Positions 25,925-35,404 of a stretch of 64,000 nucleotides of DNA are shown piece after piece. Source of the DNA: an endosymbiont of Lamellibrachia barhami. GTDB taxonomy: Bacteria; Pseudomonadota; Gammaproteobacteria; Chromatiales; Chromatiaceae. The stretch spans positions 3,381,382 to 3,445,381 of the forward strand of contig NZ_JAAVSH020000001.1 of the NCBI RefSeq assembly GCF_011947365.2, written 5' to 3'. Each line of letters begins with the position of its first letter. Within the stretch, counting starts at the first letter, position 1. Both the position numbers and the translations under genes were made by a program. A model generated the notes under the pieces. It ran no database searches, had not been told where the DNA came from, and was given only the letters and a program-made list of their open reading frames with translations.

Positions 25925-26830
25925 ATGAATAAAAAAGTTCTGAAGGCTGTCTTTCCGGCCGCCGGCCTGGGTACCCGCTTTCTGCCAGCCACCAAGGCAT
26001 CTCCCAAGGAGATGTTACCCATTGTTGATAAGCCGTTGATTCAGTATGGCGCCGAGGAGGCTGAGGCAGCTGGCATTGAATCCCTCGTCTTTATCATAGG
26101 CCGAGCAAAACGGGCGATCCCTGACCACTTTGACAAGGCGTATGAACTTGAGGTGGAGCTGGAGTCTTCCGGCAAAAAGAAACTGCTGCAGATTGTTCAG
26201 AATGTCCTCCCTGAGGAGGTCTCCTGTATCTATCTACGGCAGGCAGAGGCAAAGGGACTCGGCCATGCAGTGCTTTGTGCAAAACCTGTTGTGAAAGATG
26301 AGCCTTTTGCGGTAATCCTGGCGGATGACCTGATCAAGGGTGATGATGGCAGGGGCGCCATGGCCCAGATGATTGATGTTTATGACAAGTACCAGTGCAG
26401 TGTGATTCTTGTGGAAGAGGTACCGCCCGACGAAACCAATAAATACGGTATTGTTGAAGTAATCGACGATGACGGTGAAACCGCAATCATCAGCTCAATC
26501 GTGGAAAAACCCGATCCGAAAGATGCGCCGTCAAACCTGGCTGTGGTCGGACGATATATCCTTACTCCGCGAATTTTCGACATGCTGGAGCAGACAGGCA
26601 CAGGCCAGGGTGGCGAGATTCAATTGACCGATGCGATTGCTGAACTGTTGAAGTTCGAAAAGGTTCGGGCCTATCGGGTCAAAGGCAAGCGATACGATTG
26701 CGGCAGCAAGCTGGGTTACATGGAGGCCACAGTTGAATATGGTCTTGATCACCCGGAACTGGGGGAGGATTTTGCAGCATATCTGCGTGGCTTGGCCTGT
26801 ACGCCGGGCAGCAAGGCCTCGAAGGAGTAG
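25925..26830 (+). CDS. galU: UTP-glucose-1-phosphate uridylyltransferase
   Basis: GalU makes UDP-glucose from UTP and glucose 1-phosphate for surface polysaccharides. The 301-residue protein begins with the nucleotide-binding signature FPAAGLGTRFLPATKASPKE. It continues with YLRQAEAKGLGHAVLCAKPV, FAVILADDLI, a typical sugar-site region (KYGIVEVID, IVEKPDP) and the C-terminal YDCGSKLGYMEATVEYGL. A GAAGAAG ribosome site precedes the ATG. It stands alone, with the inverted repeat upstream and a terminator downstream. Confidence 0.96.
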   Translation: MNKKVLKAVFPAAGLGTRFLPATKASPKEMLPIVDKPLIQYGAEEAEAAGIESLVFIIGRAKRAIPDHFDKAYELEVELESSGKKKLLQIVQNVLPEEVSCIYLRQAEAKGLGHAVLCAKPVVKDEPFAVILADDLIKGDDGRGAMAQMIDVYDKYQCSVILVEEVPPDETNKYGIVEVIDDDGETAIISSIVEKPDPKDAPSNLAVVGRYILTPRIFDMLEQTGTGQGGEIQLTDAIAELLKFEKVRAYRVKGKRYDCGSKLGYMEATVEYGLDHPELGEDFAAYLRGLACTPGSKASKE

Positions 26831-26876
26831 GGCGTCTCCTCCAATGCTTTGGGGGGGTGGCACACATCAGGAACAA

Positions 26877-26908
26877 AAAAACCGCATCGGCAACCCGGTG
26901 CGGTTTTT
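26877..26908. terminator. Rho-independent terminator between galU and tRNA-Glu
   Basis: ACCGCA (26881-26886) pairs with TGCGGT (26899-26904). It has T residues on the right and A residues on the left, so it can end transcription both of galU (plus) and of the tRNA gene (minus). Confidence 0.85.
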
Positions 26909-26913
26909 AAAGA

Positions 26914-26989
26914 TGGTACTCCCTAGGGGACTCGAACCCCTGTTACCGGCGTGAGAGGCCAGCGTCCTAGACCACTAGACGAAGGGAGC
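26914..26989 (-). tRNA. tRNA-Glu (anticodon CTC)
   Basis: A 76-nt cloverleaf can be drawn on the minus strand. The acceptor stem is GCTCCCT/AGGGAGT (first pair G-U), the D stem GTCT/GGAC and the anticodon stem CTGGC/GCCGG around the loop CTCTCAC (anticodon CTC). The T arm contains TTCGAGT, and CCA is encoded at the 3' end. The sequence closely resembles gammaproteobacterial tRNA-Glu. A terminator lies directly downstream. Confidence 0.95.
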
Positions 26990-27079
26990 AGTTTGCTCGG
27001 AAAGGCGCTATTATACTGACCTCATGGCCAGGCTCAATGGTTTGGTGATATTTTTTTATCTCTTTGTGGTCTGTATTAG

Positions 27080-28459
27080 TTGAATCGAACGGTAAAGTGG
27101 CTTCAGCAGAAGCTGTTCAAGCGAAAAACGGTGTCTGATCAGGCGCCTACGGGACATAACGTCATCTTTGATCCAGTCATTGTTCCCCGCCCGGATCACA
27201 ATATCTCCCGGGCAAATATCAGCGAAAATGCTGTCAAGGTGCTCTATCGGCTGAGAAATTCCGGTTTTGAGGCCTATCTGGTAGGGGGGGGCGTGCGTGA
27301 CCTCCTGCTCGGGCGTGAACCCAAAGACTTTGATGTGGCGACTGACGCCCGGCCTGAACAGGTAAAGGAGGTCTTTCGCAATTGTCGCCTCATAGGCCGG
27401 CGTTTTCGTCTGGCGCACGTCTTTTTTGGCCGGGAGATCATCGAGGTTGCTACCTTCCGCAGCATGGGGGATGGGAGCGCAGATGATTCGCGCAAGGTCG
27501 AGAACGGCATGATCCTGCGGGATAACGTCTATGGCACCATTGAGGAAGATGCCCAGCGGCGTGATTTCACCATCAATGCCCTCTACTACAACATCGGGGA
27601 TTTCTCGGTTGTGGACTATGCGGATGGCCTGACAGATCTGAATAACGGCGTGCTGAGGCTGCTGGGGGATCCGGAACAGCGTTACCGTGAGGATCCTGTT
27701 CGCATGTTGCGGGCGGTTCGTTTTGCCGGCAAGCTGGGATTTAAGATTGACGCTTCCTGCGAATCGCCCCTGAGTTCAATGGTCTCCCTGCTGGATGATG
27801 TGCCCGCTGCCCGGTTATTTGAAGAGGTATTGAAGCTGTTCCTGGGTGGTGCTGCCCTGGAGACTTTTGAAAAGCTGCGCCATTACGACATGTTTGGCCA
27901 CCTTTTTCCCGCGACCGAAGAGGCCTTGAGCCACGAAGATCACGACTTTCCCATTACCTTCGTCAACCGGGGATTGGAAAACACCGACAGCAGGATCAGG
28001 GATGGAAAGCCGGTAACCCCGGCCTTCCTTTTCGCCGTGTTGCTGTGGGAACCGGTACGTCTGCGTGCGGCAGCGTATGAGGCGGATGGCATGCCCCCGA
28101 TACCCGCGCTGCAGGAGGCGGGAAGGGACGTCTTGGCTGAGCAGGCTCAGAGAGTGCTGATTCCGAAGCGTATCAGCTACCCAATGCGGGACATCTGGCA
28201 GATGCAGCCGAAATTCCTTAGTCGTGGCGGTAAACGTCCTCAACGCCTCATCACCCACCCAAAATTTCGTGCTGCTTATGACTTTCTGCTGCTGCGTGCC
28301 CAGGCTGGAGAGACAGAGATGGAGTTGGCGGAGTGGTGGACAGAGTTCCAGCAAGGAAATCCTCAGGAGCAGGGACAGATGGCCGGACAGGAACGCCGGG
28401 GCCATAGTGGTCGCCGTCGTCGCCGCCGACCCAGGAAGGCTAAATCATCGGATGAGTGA
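27080..28459 (+). CDS. pcnB: Poly(A) polymerase I
   Basis: PcnB adds 3' poly(A) tails to RNAs and promotes their decay. The 459-residue protein has the class II nucleotidyltransferase head (FEAYLVGGGVRDLLLGREPK, then DFDVATDA with both catalytic Asp) and RRFRLAHVFFGREIIEVATF. RRDFTINALYYN and the neck motif EDPVRMLRAVRFAGKLGF follow. A basic tail rich in Arg (GRRRRRRPRKAK) is typical of PcnB rather than of CCA-adding enzymes. The assigned start is TTG at 27080. The region before the conserved core is poorly conserved, so the exact start is uncertain. The stop overlaps folK by 8 nt. Confidence 0.94.
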   Translation: MNRTVKWLQQKLFKRKTVSDQAPTGHNVIFDPVIVPRPDHNISRANISENAVKVLYRLRNSGFEAYLVGGGVRDLLLGREPKDFDVATDARPEQVKEVFRNCRLIGRRFRLAHVFFGREIIEVATFRSMGDGSADDSRKVENGMILRDNVYGTIEEDAQRRDFTINALYYNIGDFSVVDYADGLTDLNNGVLRLLGDPEQRYREDPVRMLRAVRFAGKLGFKIDASCESPLSSMVSLLDDVPAARLFEEVLKLFLGGAALETFEKLRHYDMFGHLFPATEEALSHEDHDFPITFVNRGLENTDSRIRDGKPVTPAFLFAVLLWEPVRLRAAAYEADGMPPIPALQEAGRDVLAEQAQRVLIPKRISYPMRDIWQMQPKFLSRGGKRPQRLITHPKFRAAYDFLLLRAQAGETEMELAEWWTEFQQGNPQEQGQMAGQERRGHSGRRRRRRPRKAKSSDE

Positions 28460-28952
28460 AAGTTCACAGATTGTTGCGTACATTGGGCTGGGCAGTAATC
28501 TGGGATCACCACGACAGCAGGTGAGGCGTGCGCTGGATGAACTGGGGGATCTGCCGGAGACTCACTGCACTGCCCGCTCCTCACTCTACCGGACTGCGCC
28601 CATGGGGCCGCCGGATCAGCCGGACTACATCAATGCAGTCGCCGCTGTGACGACCTCCCTGGGGGCAGAGATGCTACTGGAAGAACTGCAGCGGTTGGAA
28701 CGGCTGCATCGACGGGTACGGCGCGGCGAACGCTGGGGGCCGCGGACCCTCGATTTGGATCTGCTGCTGTTTGGCGATCAGCAGATCAAAACCACGCATC
28801 TGATCGTGCCACATACCGGTTTGGGGGAGCGCGCATTTGTACTCTATCCATTGGCGGAGATCGCACCGCCAGGGCTGGATATCCCACAGTTCGGGCCGCT
28901 TTCCGGACTGCTTGAACGGATTTCAGGTGATGGTATCGAAAAGGTCGCCTGA
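28452..28952 (+). CDS. folK: 2-amino-4-hydroxy-6-hydroxymethyldihydropteridine pyrophosphokinase
   Basis: FolK transfers pyrophosphate from ATP to the pterin in folate synthesis. The 166-residue protein shows AYIGLGSNLGSPRQQVRRAL, YRTAPMGPPDQPDYINAVAA and the signature RWGPRTLDLDLLLFGDQQI, then VPHTGLGERAFVLYPLAEI. The ATG at 28452 overlaps the end of pcnB and places the conserved GLGSNLG near residue 12. Neighbouring genes form the usual pcnB-folK-dnk-panBC order. Confidence 0.96.
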   Translation: MSESSQIVAYIGLGSNLGSPRQQVRRALDELGDLPETHCTARSSLYRTAPMGPPDQPDYINAVAAVTTSLGAEMLLEELQRLERLHRRVRRGERWGPRTLDLDLLLFGDQQIKTTHLIVPHTGLGERAFVLYPLAEIAPPGLDIPQFGPLSGLLERISGDGIEKVA

Positions 28953-29601
28953 ATCATTTTCTCCGCCGGGTTTTTTGGTGGTCGAGGGTCCTGTCGGTGT
29001 GGGCAAGACCAGCTTGGTGCGACGTCTGGCTGAGGCCTTTGGCGGCGAAACGCTGCTTGAAGAAGCCGAAGAGAATCCTTTTTTGGGTCGTTTCTACCGG
29101 AATCGCAGGCAGTCTGCATTTCCCGCCCAGCTCTTTTTTCTTTTTCAACGCAGTCGTCAATGGAACGAATTGCAGCAGGGTGATATGTTCCGGCAGCGTT
29201 TGATTGCCGATTTTATGTTGGAGAAGGATCGCCTCTTCGCCGAAGTCAATCTTGAACACGAGGAGCTGCTGCTCTACCAGCAGGTCTATGAACGGCTGGC
29301 CATGGCGGCACCGAAGCCCGATCTGGTGGTCTATCTGCAGGCGCCGGTTGAGACACTGATGCGGCGCATCCGTCAACGGGCGAGACCGGAAGAAGCAAGC
29401 ATGGAACCCGCCTACCTACAGCGGCTGTGTGACGCCTACACCGATTTTTTTTACCACTATGACCGCTCACCGCTGCTGATCATCAATGCGGCGGAGATCA
29501 ACCCGGTTGAGAGTGAAGCTGACTTCCAGTTGCTGGTGGAACATATCTGCACAGCTGATTCGGGTAAACGTTACCTCAATCCCGCACCTCTGCTGTTTTG
29601 A
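28930..29601 (+). CDS. Deoxynucleoside kinase
   Basis: This P-loop kinase of the deoxyadenosine/deoxyguanosine kinase family is often found between folK and panB in gammaproteobacteria. The 223-residue protein has the Walker A motif VVEGPVGVGKTSLVRRLAEA. It continues with EEAEENPFLGRFYRNRRQSA (substrate region), the DRL-type motif in LEKDRLFAEVNL, DLVVYLQAPVETLMRRIRQR and the LID-like arginines. It probably salvages deoxynucleosides; the exact substrate cannot be read from sequence. ATG 28930 overlaps folK by 23 nt. Confidence 0.87.
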   Translation: MVSKRSPESFSPPGFLVVEGPVGVGKTSLVRRLAEAFGGETLLEEAEENPFLGRFYRNRRQSAFPAQLFFLFQRSRQWNELQQGDMFRQRLIADFMLEKDRLFAEVNLEHEELLLYQQVYERLAMAAPKPDLVVYLQAPVETLMRRIRQRARPEEASMEPAYLQRLCDAYTDFFYHYDRSPLLIINAAEINPVESEADFQLLVEHICTADSGKRYLNPAPLLF

Positions 29602-29804
29602 ACGGTTCACAGCGGGGCGTGATAAAATTAAGGCGATTTGGTTTTGCTGAACCGCTATTTTAGCTCTTTGGGTTTGATTTCCAGCGGTTTGCTGTGAAGA
29701 GACAGTAGAAAGCGCTGTGTCCCATCTCGATTTGCCCATCTATTGAGTAATCGTGGCGGGTTTGCCGCTCACACAATTTAATTTGTACTATCAACAGGAT
29801 ATTC

Positions 29805-30605
29805 ATGTCTGTCTCCAATATCACCGTCAATTATCTGCTGGAAATGAAACAGGCTGGTCGTAAGATCAGCTGTATCACCAGCTACGATGCCAGTTTTACC
29901 CGGTTGATTGAAAACGCTGGTGCTGAGGTTCTGCTGGTGGGGGATTCATTGGGTATGGTGGTGCAGGGGCAGGAGAGTACGCTGCCGGTGACTGTCGACG
30001 AGATGGTCTATCACACCCGTAATGTTGCGCGGGTCAGGCAGGGCGCGCTGCTGGTGGCGGATATGCCTTTCATGAGCTACCGCACCCCCGATCAGGCGAT
30101 GGAGACCGCCGGACGCCTGATGAAAGAAGGCGGAGCACAGATGGTTAAACTGGAAGGTGGCGGTGCGCAGCTGGAGGCTGTGCGTCAGATGACGTCCCGC
30201 AGTATTCCTGTGTGCGGCCATCTTGGGTTACTGCCCCAATCTGTGTTTAAGATCGGTGGTTACCGGGTGCAGGGACGTGAAAAGGAGGGTGCGGAGCGGA
30301 TCATGCAGGATGCCTTCGCTTTGCAGGATGCCGGCGTGCAGATGCTGGTACTCGAGTGCATCCCAGTTGTACTGGCGACAGAGATCGCCAAGGCGGTCGT
30401 CATGCCGGTTATCGGGATCGGCGCCGGTGCAGGTTGTGACGGACAGGTCTTGGTGATCTACGACATGTTGGGTATGAATCCCAATCCTCCGCGCTTCGTG
30501 AAAGACTTTTTGGTGGGCAGAGAGAGCATCCAGGCAGCTTTGTCGGCCTTTGTCGAGAGCGTCCGACAAGGTGAGTTTCCGGGGCCTGAAGAGAGTTTTT
30601 TCTGA
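29805..30605 (+). CDS. panB: 3-methyl-2-oxobutanoate hydroxymethyltransferase
   Basis: PanB carries out the first committed step of pantothenate synthesis, using methylenetetrahydrofolate. The 266-residue protein has ISCITSYDASFTRLIENAGA, VLLVGDSLGMVVQGQESTLP, the metal-site region VADMPFMSY and VKLEGGGAQ. VCGHLGLLPQSV and VMPVIGIGAGAGCDGQVLVI complete the pattern. It lies 4 nt before panC. The 203-bp region upstream shows no gene and presumably contains the pan promoter. Confidence 0.97.
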   Translation: MSVSNITVNYLLEMKQAGRKISCITSYDASFTRLIENAGAEVLLVGDSLGMVVQGQESTLPVTVDEMVYHTRNVARVRQGALLVADMPFMSYRTPDQAMETAGRLMKEGGAQMVKLEGGGAQLEAVRQMTSRSIPVCGHLGLLPQSVFKIGGYRVQGREKEGAERIMQDAFALQDAGVQMLVLECIPVVLATEIAKAVVMPVIGIGAGAGCDGQVLVIYDMLGMNPNPPRFVKDFLVGRESIQAALSAFVESVRQGEFPGPEESFF

Positions 30606-30609
30606 AACC

Positions 30610-31473
30610 ATGGAGTCCGTTTCCACTATCGAATCGCTGCGCCGGCAGGTGGCCGCCTGGCGGAGCGGCAATGAACGTATTGCCTTTGTGCCGACGATGG
30701 GCAATCTGCATGTCGGCCATCTGGAACTGGTCAGGCGGGCCAGGGAACTGGCTGACCGCTGCGTAGTCAGTATCTTCGTGAATCCGATGCAGTTTGGAGA
30801 GGGGGGGGATTTTGCTTCCTATCCCCGTACTCTGGAGGCGGATCGGGAGAAACTTTCAGGCGTGGATGCTGACCTGCTCTTTACGCCTCCCGTGGAGGTG
30901 GTCTATCCACCAGGAAAAACTGAGCAGACCCGGGTGGAGGTGCCTGGTCTGTCGGATATCCTCTGCGGCAGCAGTCGTCCTGGCCATTTTGTCGGCGTGG
31001 CAACTGTGGTCTGCAAGCTGTTCAATATGGTGCAGCCGGATCTGGCCCTGTTCGGAGAGAAGGATTTCCAACAGCTGATGGTGCTGCGCCGGATGGCAGC
31101 TGAGCTCTGCTTTCCTCTGGAGGTCATTGGTGTGCCAACGGTTCGTGAGAAGGACGGCCTGGCGCTCAGTTCACGCAATGGGTATCTGACACCACAGGAG
31201 CGGTCACAGGCGCCGGTACTGCATGAAACCTTGAAATTGACCTCCGAAGCCCTAATGTCAGGTGAAAGAGACTATGACTCGCTGGAGTTCAGGGCGCAAA
31301 AGCGGCTTGTGGCAGCGGGTTTCCGGCCCGACTATTTTACTGTGCGGAGGGCTGCGGACTTGGGCTTTCCCGAGGCTGGCGAGCGGAATCTGGTGATTTT
31401 AGCCGCTGCCTATCTGGGAAAAGCGAGGCTAATCGATAACATGACGGCTTTCTTGCCATTGATGGAAGCATGA
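30610..31473 (+). CDS. panC: Pantothenate synthetase
   Basis: PanC ligates pantoate and beta-alanine using ATP. The 287-residue protein has FVPTMGNLHVGHLELVRRAR (HIGH-like HVGH), VSIFVNPMQFGEGGDFASYP, GHFVGVATVVCKLFN, LALFGEKDFQQL and the KMSKS-like DGLALSSRNGYL. The start at 30610 is chosen because it gives the usual short N terminus and follows panB closely; a longer frame overlaps panB. Confidence 0.97.
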   Translation: MESVSTIESLRRQVAAWRSGNERIAFVPTMGNLHVGHLELVRRARELADRCVVSIFVNPMQFGEGGDFASYPRTLEADREKLSGVDADLLFTPPVEVVYPPGKTEQTRVEVPGLSDILCGSSRPGHFVGVATVVCKLFNMVQPDLALFGEKDFQQLMVLRRMAAELCFPLEVIGVPTVREKDGLALSSRNGYLTPQERSQAPVLHETLKLTSEALMSGERDYDSLEFRAQKRLVAAGFRPDYFTVRRAADLGFPEAGERNLVILAAAYLGKARLIDNMTAFLPLMEA

Positions 31474-31519
31474 AGATCGCGGATAATGTGCGGCTTTCGT
31501 GTGATGGAGTCTGCTTTTC

Positions 31520-31900
31520 ATGCAGTTGACGGTTCTTAAATGCAAATTACATCGGGCCTGTGTAACCCACTCAGAGTTGGATTATGAGGGTTCCTGCGCC
31601 ATTGACAGTGAGTTGCTGGAACTTGCCGGGATACATGAGTACGAGCAGATCCAGATCTACAACGTCGCCAACGGCGAACGTTTTACCACCTATGCCATTC
31701 GGGCGGAGGCTGGCTCGCGAGTGATCTCCGTGAATGGTGCGGCGGCACACAAGGCAGAACCCGGTGATAGGGTGATCATCTGCGCCTACTCAGGCATTGA
31801 TGAGGCCGAAATAGCTGACTTCAAGCCGACTCTGGTCTATCTGAACGAGCAGAATAGGGTGGAAAGAACTGGAGACTCCATACCTGTTCAGGCGGCCTGA
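31520..31900 (+). CDS. panD: Aspartate 1-decarboxylase precursor
   Basis: PanD makes beta-alanine for pantothenate. The 126-residue proenzyme contains the self-cleavage site between Gly24 and Ser25 in YEGSCAID, which creates the pyruvoyl group. The catalytic neighbourhood ([20 protein letters not shown]) and [30 protein letters not shown] match the family. It is the last gene of the panBCD operon and is followed by a strong terminator. Confidence 0.97.
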   Translation: MQLTVLKCKLHRACVTHSELDYEGSCAIDSELLELAGIHEYEQIQIYNVANGERFTTYAIRAEAGSRVISVNGAAAHKAEPGDRVIICAYSGIDEAEIADFKPTLVYLNEQNRVERTGDSIPVQAA

Positions 31901-31920
31901 TTCAGCGGTTCCCGAAGAAA

Positions 31921-31952
31921 AAGCCCCGGCCATCAGGCCGGGGCTTTTTTTT
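31921..31952. terminator. Bidirectional rho-independent terminator panD/glgA
   Basis: AAGCCCCGGCC (31921-31931) and GGCCGGGGCTT (31936-31946) form an 11-bp stem with a 4-nt loop, followed by T8. The left side is A-rich, so the element can serve both convergent genes. Confidence 0.95.
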
Positions 31953-31957
31953 GAATG

Positions 31958-33427
31958 CTAAACAGATGGGGTGAAAGGCGAGGTAATCGCATCCTGGTAG
32001 AGATCCAGGTAGTGCTTCGCACTGGTCTCCCAACTCAGATCCTGACGCATTCCCGTAGTGGCGAGTATGCACCACTCTACCTCCGGGCGGTGGTAGAAGT
32101 CGATGGCTCTCTCCACAGCCTCCCATAGCCCGGCCCCATCGGCATTATCGAACAGGAACCCAGTGGCGGATCCGTCTGCGAGAGTGTGCGGGTTGACATC
32201 GACCACAGTGTCGGCCAGCCCGCCGGTACGGCGGACGATGGGTATAGTGCCGTAGCGTAGACTGTAGATCTGGTTGAGGCCGCAGGGTTCAAAACGCGAA
32301 GGCATCAGGAAACAGTCGCAGCCAGCCTCGATCCGATGAGCCAGCCCCTCGTCATAGCCAATATATACACCGACTCTGCTGTGATACTTGCTGCTGATTT
32401 TCTTTAGCGCCTGTTCCAACTCAGGGTTACCTGAGCCCAACAGCACCACTTGTGCACCTGAATCCATGATGCCGGGCAGGATCTGTAGAATCAGGTCGAC
32501 CCCTTTCTGCTCGACCAATCGGCCAATATAGCCAAAGAGCTGGATATGCTCGTCCTCTGGCAGGCCGAACTCCCGCTGTAGCGCCAGTTTGTTTTCAGCC
32601 TTTTTTTCGAAACTGTCTGCGGTAAAAGGGGCAACCGTATTGGGGTCGCTTGCAGGATCCCATTCATGGTAGTCGATGCCATTCAAAATACCGCTGAAAT
32701 TGTGACTGCGATGTAACAACAGCCCCTCCAGTCCGTAGCCAAATGCCGGGGTCTGTACCTCCTCGGCATAGGTGGGGCTGACGGTGGTGATGCGGTCAGC
32801 AAAGGCGATGCCGCCTTTGATGAAAGAGAGTTGACTGTGAAATTCCAGCCCTTCCGGAGACCAGAGCTCCGCAGGCAGATGCAGCTGGTCGAAGGTTTCA
32901 AGGTCGAACAGTCCTTGATAGGCGAGGTTATGAATGGTGAAAACCGTAGCCGGGCGATCGGTATGGCGCGATAGCAGAGCAGGTACCAGACCCGTTTGCC
33001 AGTCGTTGGCGTGTACCAGGTCTGGCTTCCAGTCGAGCCCGGCGTTATCGAGGCCAATCTCGACGATTGTCTTGCAGAAGAGCCCGAAGCGGTTCGCATT
33101 ATCTTCCCAGTTATAACCTTCGGGTGTGAGATAGGGGTTACCCTCACGGTCGAAGAAAAACGGTGCATCGACCAGATAGAGAGGAACGCCGTGTGGACCA
33201 CTGAACCCGCTGAGCAGGCGGACCCTGCCCAGATACCCCGGAATGTCGAGTTCTGCCACCTGCTGCAGGTCATCGGCGTGTTCCACCGCCTGTGGGTAGG
33301 CAGGCAACACAAGCCGGCAATCGTGTCCAAATGTTCGCAACGCCGCAGGCAGACTACCGGCGACGTCCGCCAAGCCCCCGGTTTTGATCAACGGAGTGGC
33401 TTCACTGGAGGCAAAAAGGATGTTCAA
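31958..33427 (-). CDS. glgA: Glycogen synthase (ADP-glucose dependent)
   Basis: GlgA extends alpha-1,4-glucan chains from ADP-glucose. The 489-residue GT5 enzyme starts with the substrate-binding MNILFASSEATPLIKTGGLA, and has LVHANDWQTGLVPALLSR, FTIHNLAYQGLFD and GGIAFADRITTVSPTYAEEV. The GT-B C-terminal site follows with FEPCGLNQIYSLRYGTIPIV and RTGGLADTVVD. It is convergent with panD and divergent from pgi. The 221-bp gap to pgi has no gene. Confidence 0.96.
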   Translation of the reverse strand: MNILFASSEATPLIKTGGLADVAGSLPAALRTFGHDCRLVLPAYPQAVEHADDLQQVAELDIPGYLGRVRLLSGFSGPHGVPLYLVDAPFFFDREGNPYLTPEGYNWEDNANRFGLFCKTIVEIGLDNAGLDWKPDLVHANDWQTGLVPALLSRHTDRPATVFTIHNLAYQGLFDLETFDQLHLPAELWSPEGLEFHSQLSFIKGGIAFADRITTVSPTYAEEVQTPAFGYGLEGLLLHRSHNFSGILNGIDYHEWDPASDPNTVAPFTADSFEKKAENKLALQREFGLPEDEHIQLFGYIGRLVEQKGVDLILQILPGIMDSGAQVVLLGSGNPELEQALKKISSKYHSRVGVYIGYDEGLAHRIEAGCDCFLMPSRFEPCGLNQIYSLRYGTIPIVRRTGGLADTVVDVNPHTLADGSATGFLFDNADGAGLWEAVERAIDFYHRPEVEWCILATTGMRQDLSWETSAKHYLDLYQDAITSPFTPSV

Positions 33428-33648
33428 TGGCAGATTCCCAGCTAAGTCGATGAGTGTGAATGTCGATATTGTCCAGAGACTTGTTTAAAGCTATCCCCGA
33501 TTCTAAAGTAAATAGTGGCATAGAGCATAGATTTATTGGAAATAATTGACCTCATTGTCTTGAACCTCAACGCGCTTCTTCTTAACATCTGTTATCAAGG
33601 AAGAGAGCGGGTGAGTCTTGTTCTCAGAAACCTATAGAAGTTCCGATC

Positions 33649-35304
33649 ATGACCGAGATAAATCACACCGATGAGTGGTTAACCCTGCAGGCGCACTGGG
33701 AAGAGATGGCACCTGTTCGCATGCGAGATCTCTTTCATGATCACCCGGAGCGATCAGAACAGATGTCGCTACGAACTTGTGGCATCTTGCTTGACTACTC
33801 GAAGAACCGGATCACGCCAGCCACCATGAATCTGTTGCTCAAACTGGCGGAGTCGGTCGATCTGGATGGCTGGCGCCGAAGGATGTTTTCCGGAGACAGG
33901 CTGAATATCACCGAGGATCGTGCCGTACTGCATGTGGCTCTGCGTAATCGCAGCAACCGCCCAATATGGGCGGATGGCGAAGATGTGATGCCGGAGGTCA
34001 ACGCGGTACTGGACAAGATGGCGCAGTTCTCCGAATCGGTGCGCTCCGGCGAGTGGAAAGGGTATACCGGCAAGCAGATAACCGATGTGGTCAATATTGG
34101 TATCGGTGGTTCCAATCTGGGGCCAAAGATGGTTTGCGAGGCGCTGAAACACTACCAGCGCTCCGATCTGCGGGTGCATTTCGTCTCTAACGTAGATGGC
34201 ACCCATATCGTCGAGGCGACCAAACATATCGACCCGGAGAGCACTCTCTTTATTGTCGCCTCCAAGACCTTTACCACTCAGGAGACACTCAGTAACGCCA
34301 CCACAGCGCGCAGCTGGTTGCTTGAGACGCTGAAAGATGAAGCGGCGGTGGCTCGCCACTTTGTTGCTATCTCCACTAATGAAGAGAAGGTGGCTGAGTT
34401 CGGTATCGATACCGACAATATGTTCGAATTCTGGGATTGGGTTGGTGGACGTTACTCACTCTGGTCTGCCATCGGTCTGCCGATCGCCCTTGCCATTGGT
34501 ATGGAGGGGTTCAATGAACTCCTGGATGGTGCGCATGAGATGGATGAGCATTTTCTGCATGCGGATCTCTCTGAAAACATGCCGGTAATCTTGGCGTTGC
34601 TCGGTATCTGGTATGCCAACTTCGCCAAAGCGAAGACCTGCGCCATCCTGCCGTATGACGAGTATCTGCGCCTGCTGCCCGATTATCTGCAGCAGGCGGA
34701 CATGGAGAGTAACGGCAAGCGGGTGACGCGTTTCGGCAGACCCGTCACCTACAGCACCGGACCTGTGGTTTGGGGGACTGCAGGAACCGATGGCCAGCAC
34801 GCCTTCTATCAGTTGATTCACCAGGGCACCCAGATGGTTCCCTGCGATTTCATCGCGCCGATCAACAGCCATAATGAGGCTGGAGAGCATCACGAGATGT
34901 TGCTGGCCAATTTTTTTGCCCAGACCGAAGCGTTGATGAAGGGGAAGACCCGCACCGAGGCCCGTGAGGAGATGGAGGCAGCCGGAATGAGTGCTGAGCA
35001 GATTGTCGAGCTTCTGCCCCACAAGATTTTTCCCGGCAACCGTCCCACCAACACGCTACTGCTGGACAGGATTACCCCGTCGCGTCTTGGTTCACTGATC
35101 GCGCTTTACGAACACAAGATCTTCGTGCAGGGGGTGGTCTGGCGGGTGAACTCCTTCGACCAGTGGGGTGTGGAGTTGGGCAAGCAACTGGCGAACGTGA
35201 TTCTGCCTGAGTTGATGGATGAGGAAGTGAATGCGGTACACGACAGTTCCACCCGCGGTTTGATCGACTACTTTCGGCGGCACCGGATGCGCAACCGCAA
35301 ATAG
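33649..35304 (+). CDS. pgi: Glucose-6-phosphate isomerase
   Basis: Pgi interconverts glucose 6-phosphate and fructose 6-phosphate, feeding the glycogen enzymes around it. The 551-residue protein has [20 protein letters not shown], the phosphate-binding [15 protein letters not shown], the [20 protein letters not shown] signature, catalytic Glu/His regions ([24 protein letters not shown]), and the C-terminal signature [14 protein letters not shown]. The length is that of the proteobacterial type. Confidence 0.97.
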   Translation: MTEINHTDEWLTLQAHWEEMAPVRMRDLFHDHPERSEQMSLRTCGILLDYSKNRITPATMNLLLKLAESVDLDGWRRRMFSGDRLNITEDRAVLHVALRNRSNRPIWADGEDVMPEVNAVLDKMAQFSESVRSGEWKGYTGKQITDVVNIGIGGSNLGPKMVCEALKHYQRSDLRVHFVSNVDGTHIVEATKHIDPESTLFIVASKTFTTQETLSNATTARSWLLETLKDEAAVARHFVAISTNEEKVAEFGIDTDNMFEFWDWVGGRYSLWSAIGLPIALAIGMEGFNELLDGAHEMDEHFLHADLSENMPVILALLGIWYANFAKAKTCAILPYDEYLRLLPDYLQQADMESNGKRVTRFGRPVTYSTGPVVWGTAGTDGQHAFYQLIHQGTQMVPCDFIAPINSHNEAGEHHEMLLANFFAQTEALMKGKTRTEAREEMEAAGMSAEQIVELLPHKIFPGNRPTNTLLLDRITPSRLGSLIALYEHKIFVQGVVWRVNSFDQWGVELGKQLANVILPELMDEEVNAVHDSSTRGLIDYFRRHRMRNRK

Positions 35305-35313
35305 CGACTTGGC

Positions 35314-35402
35314 CGTAGGCCGGTTCAAGCGCAGCGGAACCGGCAACCCCATGGGCATATCATTACAATTTGCCCGATCCGCTACGCTTGATCGGGCCTA
35401 CA
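35314..35402. repeat. Pair of inverted REP-like elements between pgi and glgB
   Basis: Two related palindromic units face each other: 35314-35345 (GTAGGCCGGTTCAAGCGCAG onwards) and 35370-35402 (GCTACGCTTGATCGGGCCTA inside). They share the core CGCTnCGCTTGA and the outer GGCCTAC with copies at 43.8 and 50.3 kb. They lie between two convergent genes, a typical BIME location. Confidence 0.8.
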
Positions 35403-35404
35403 CC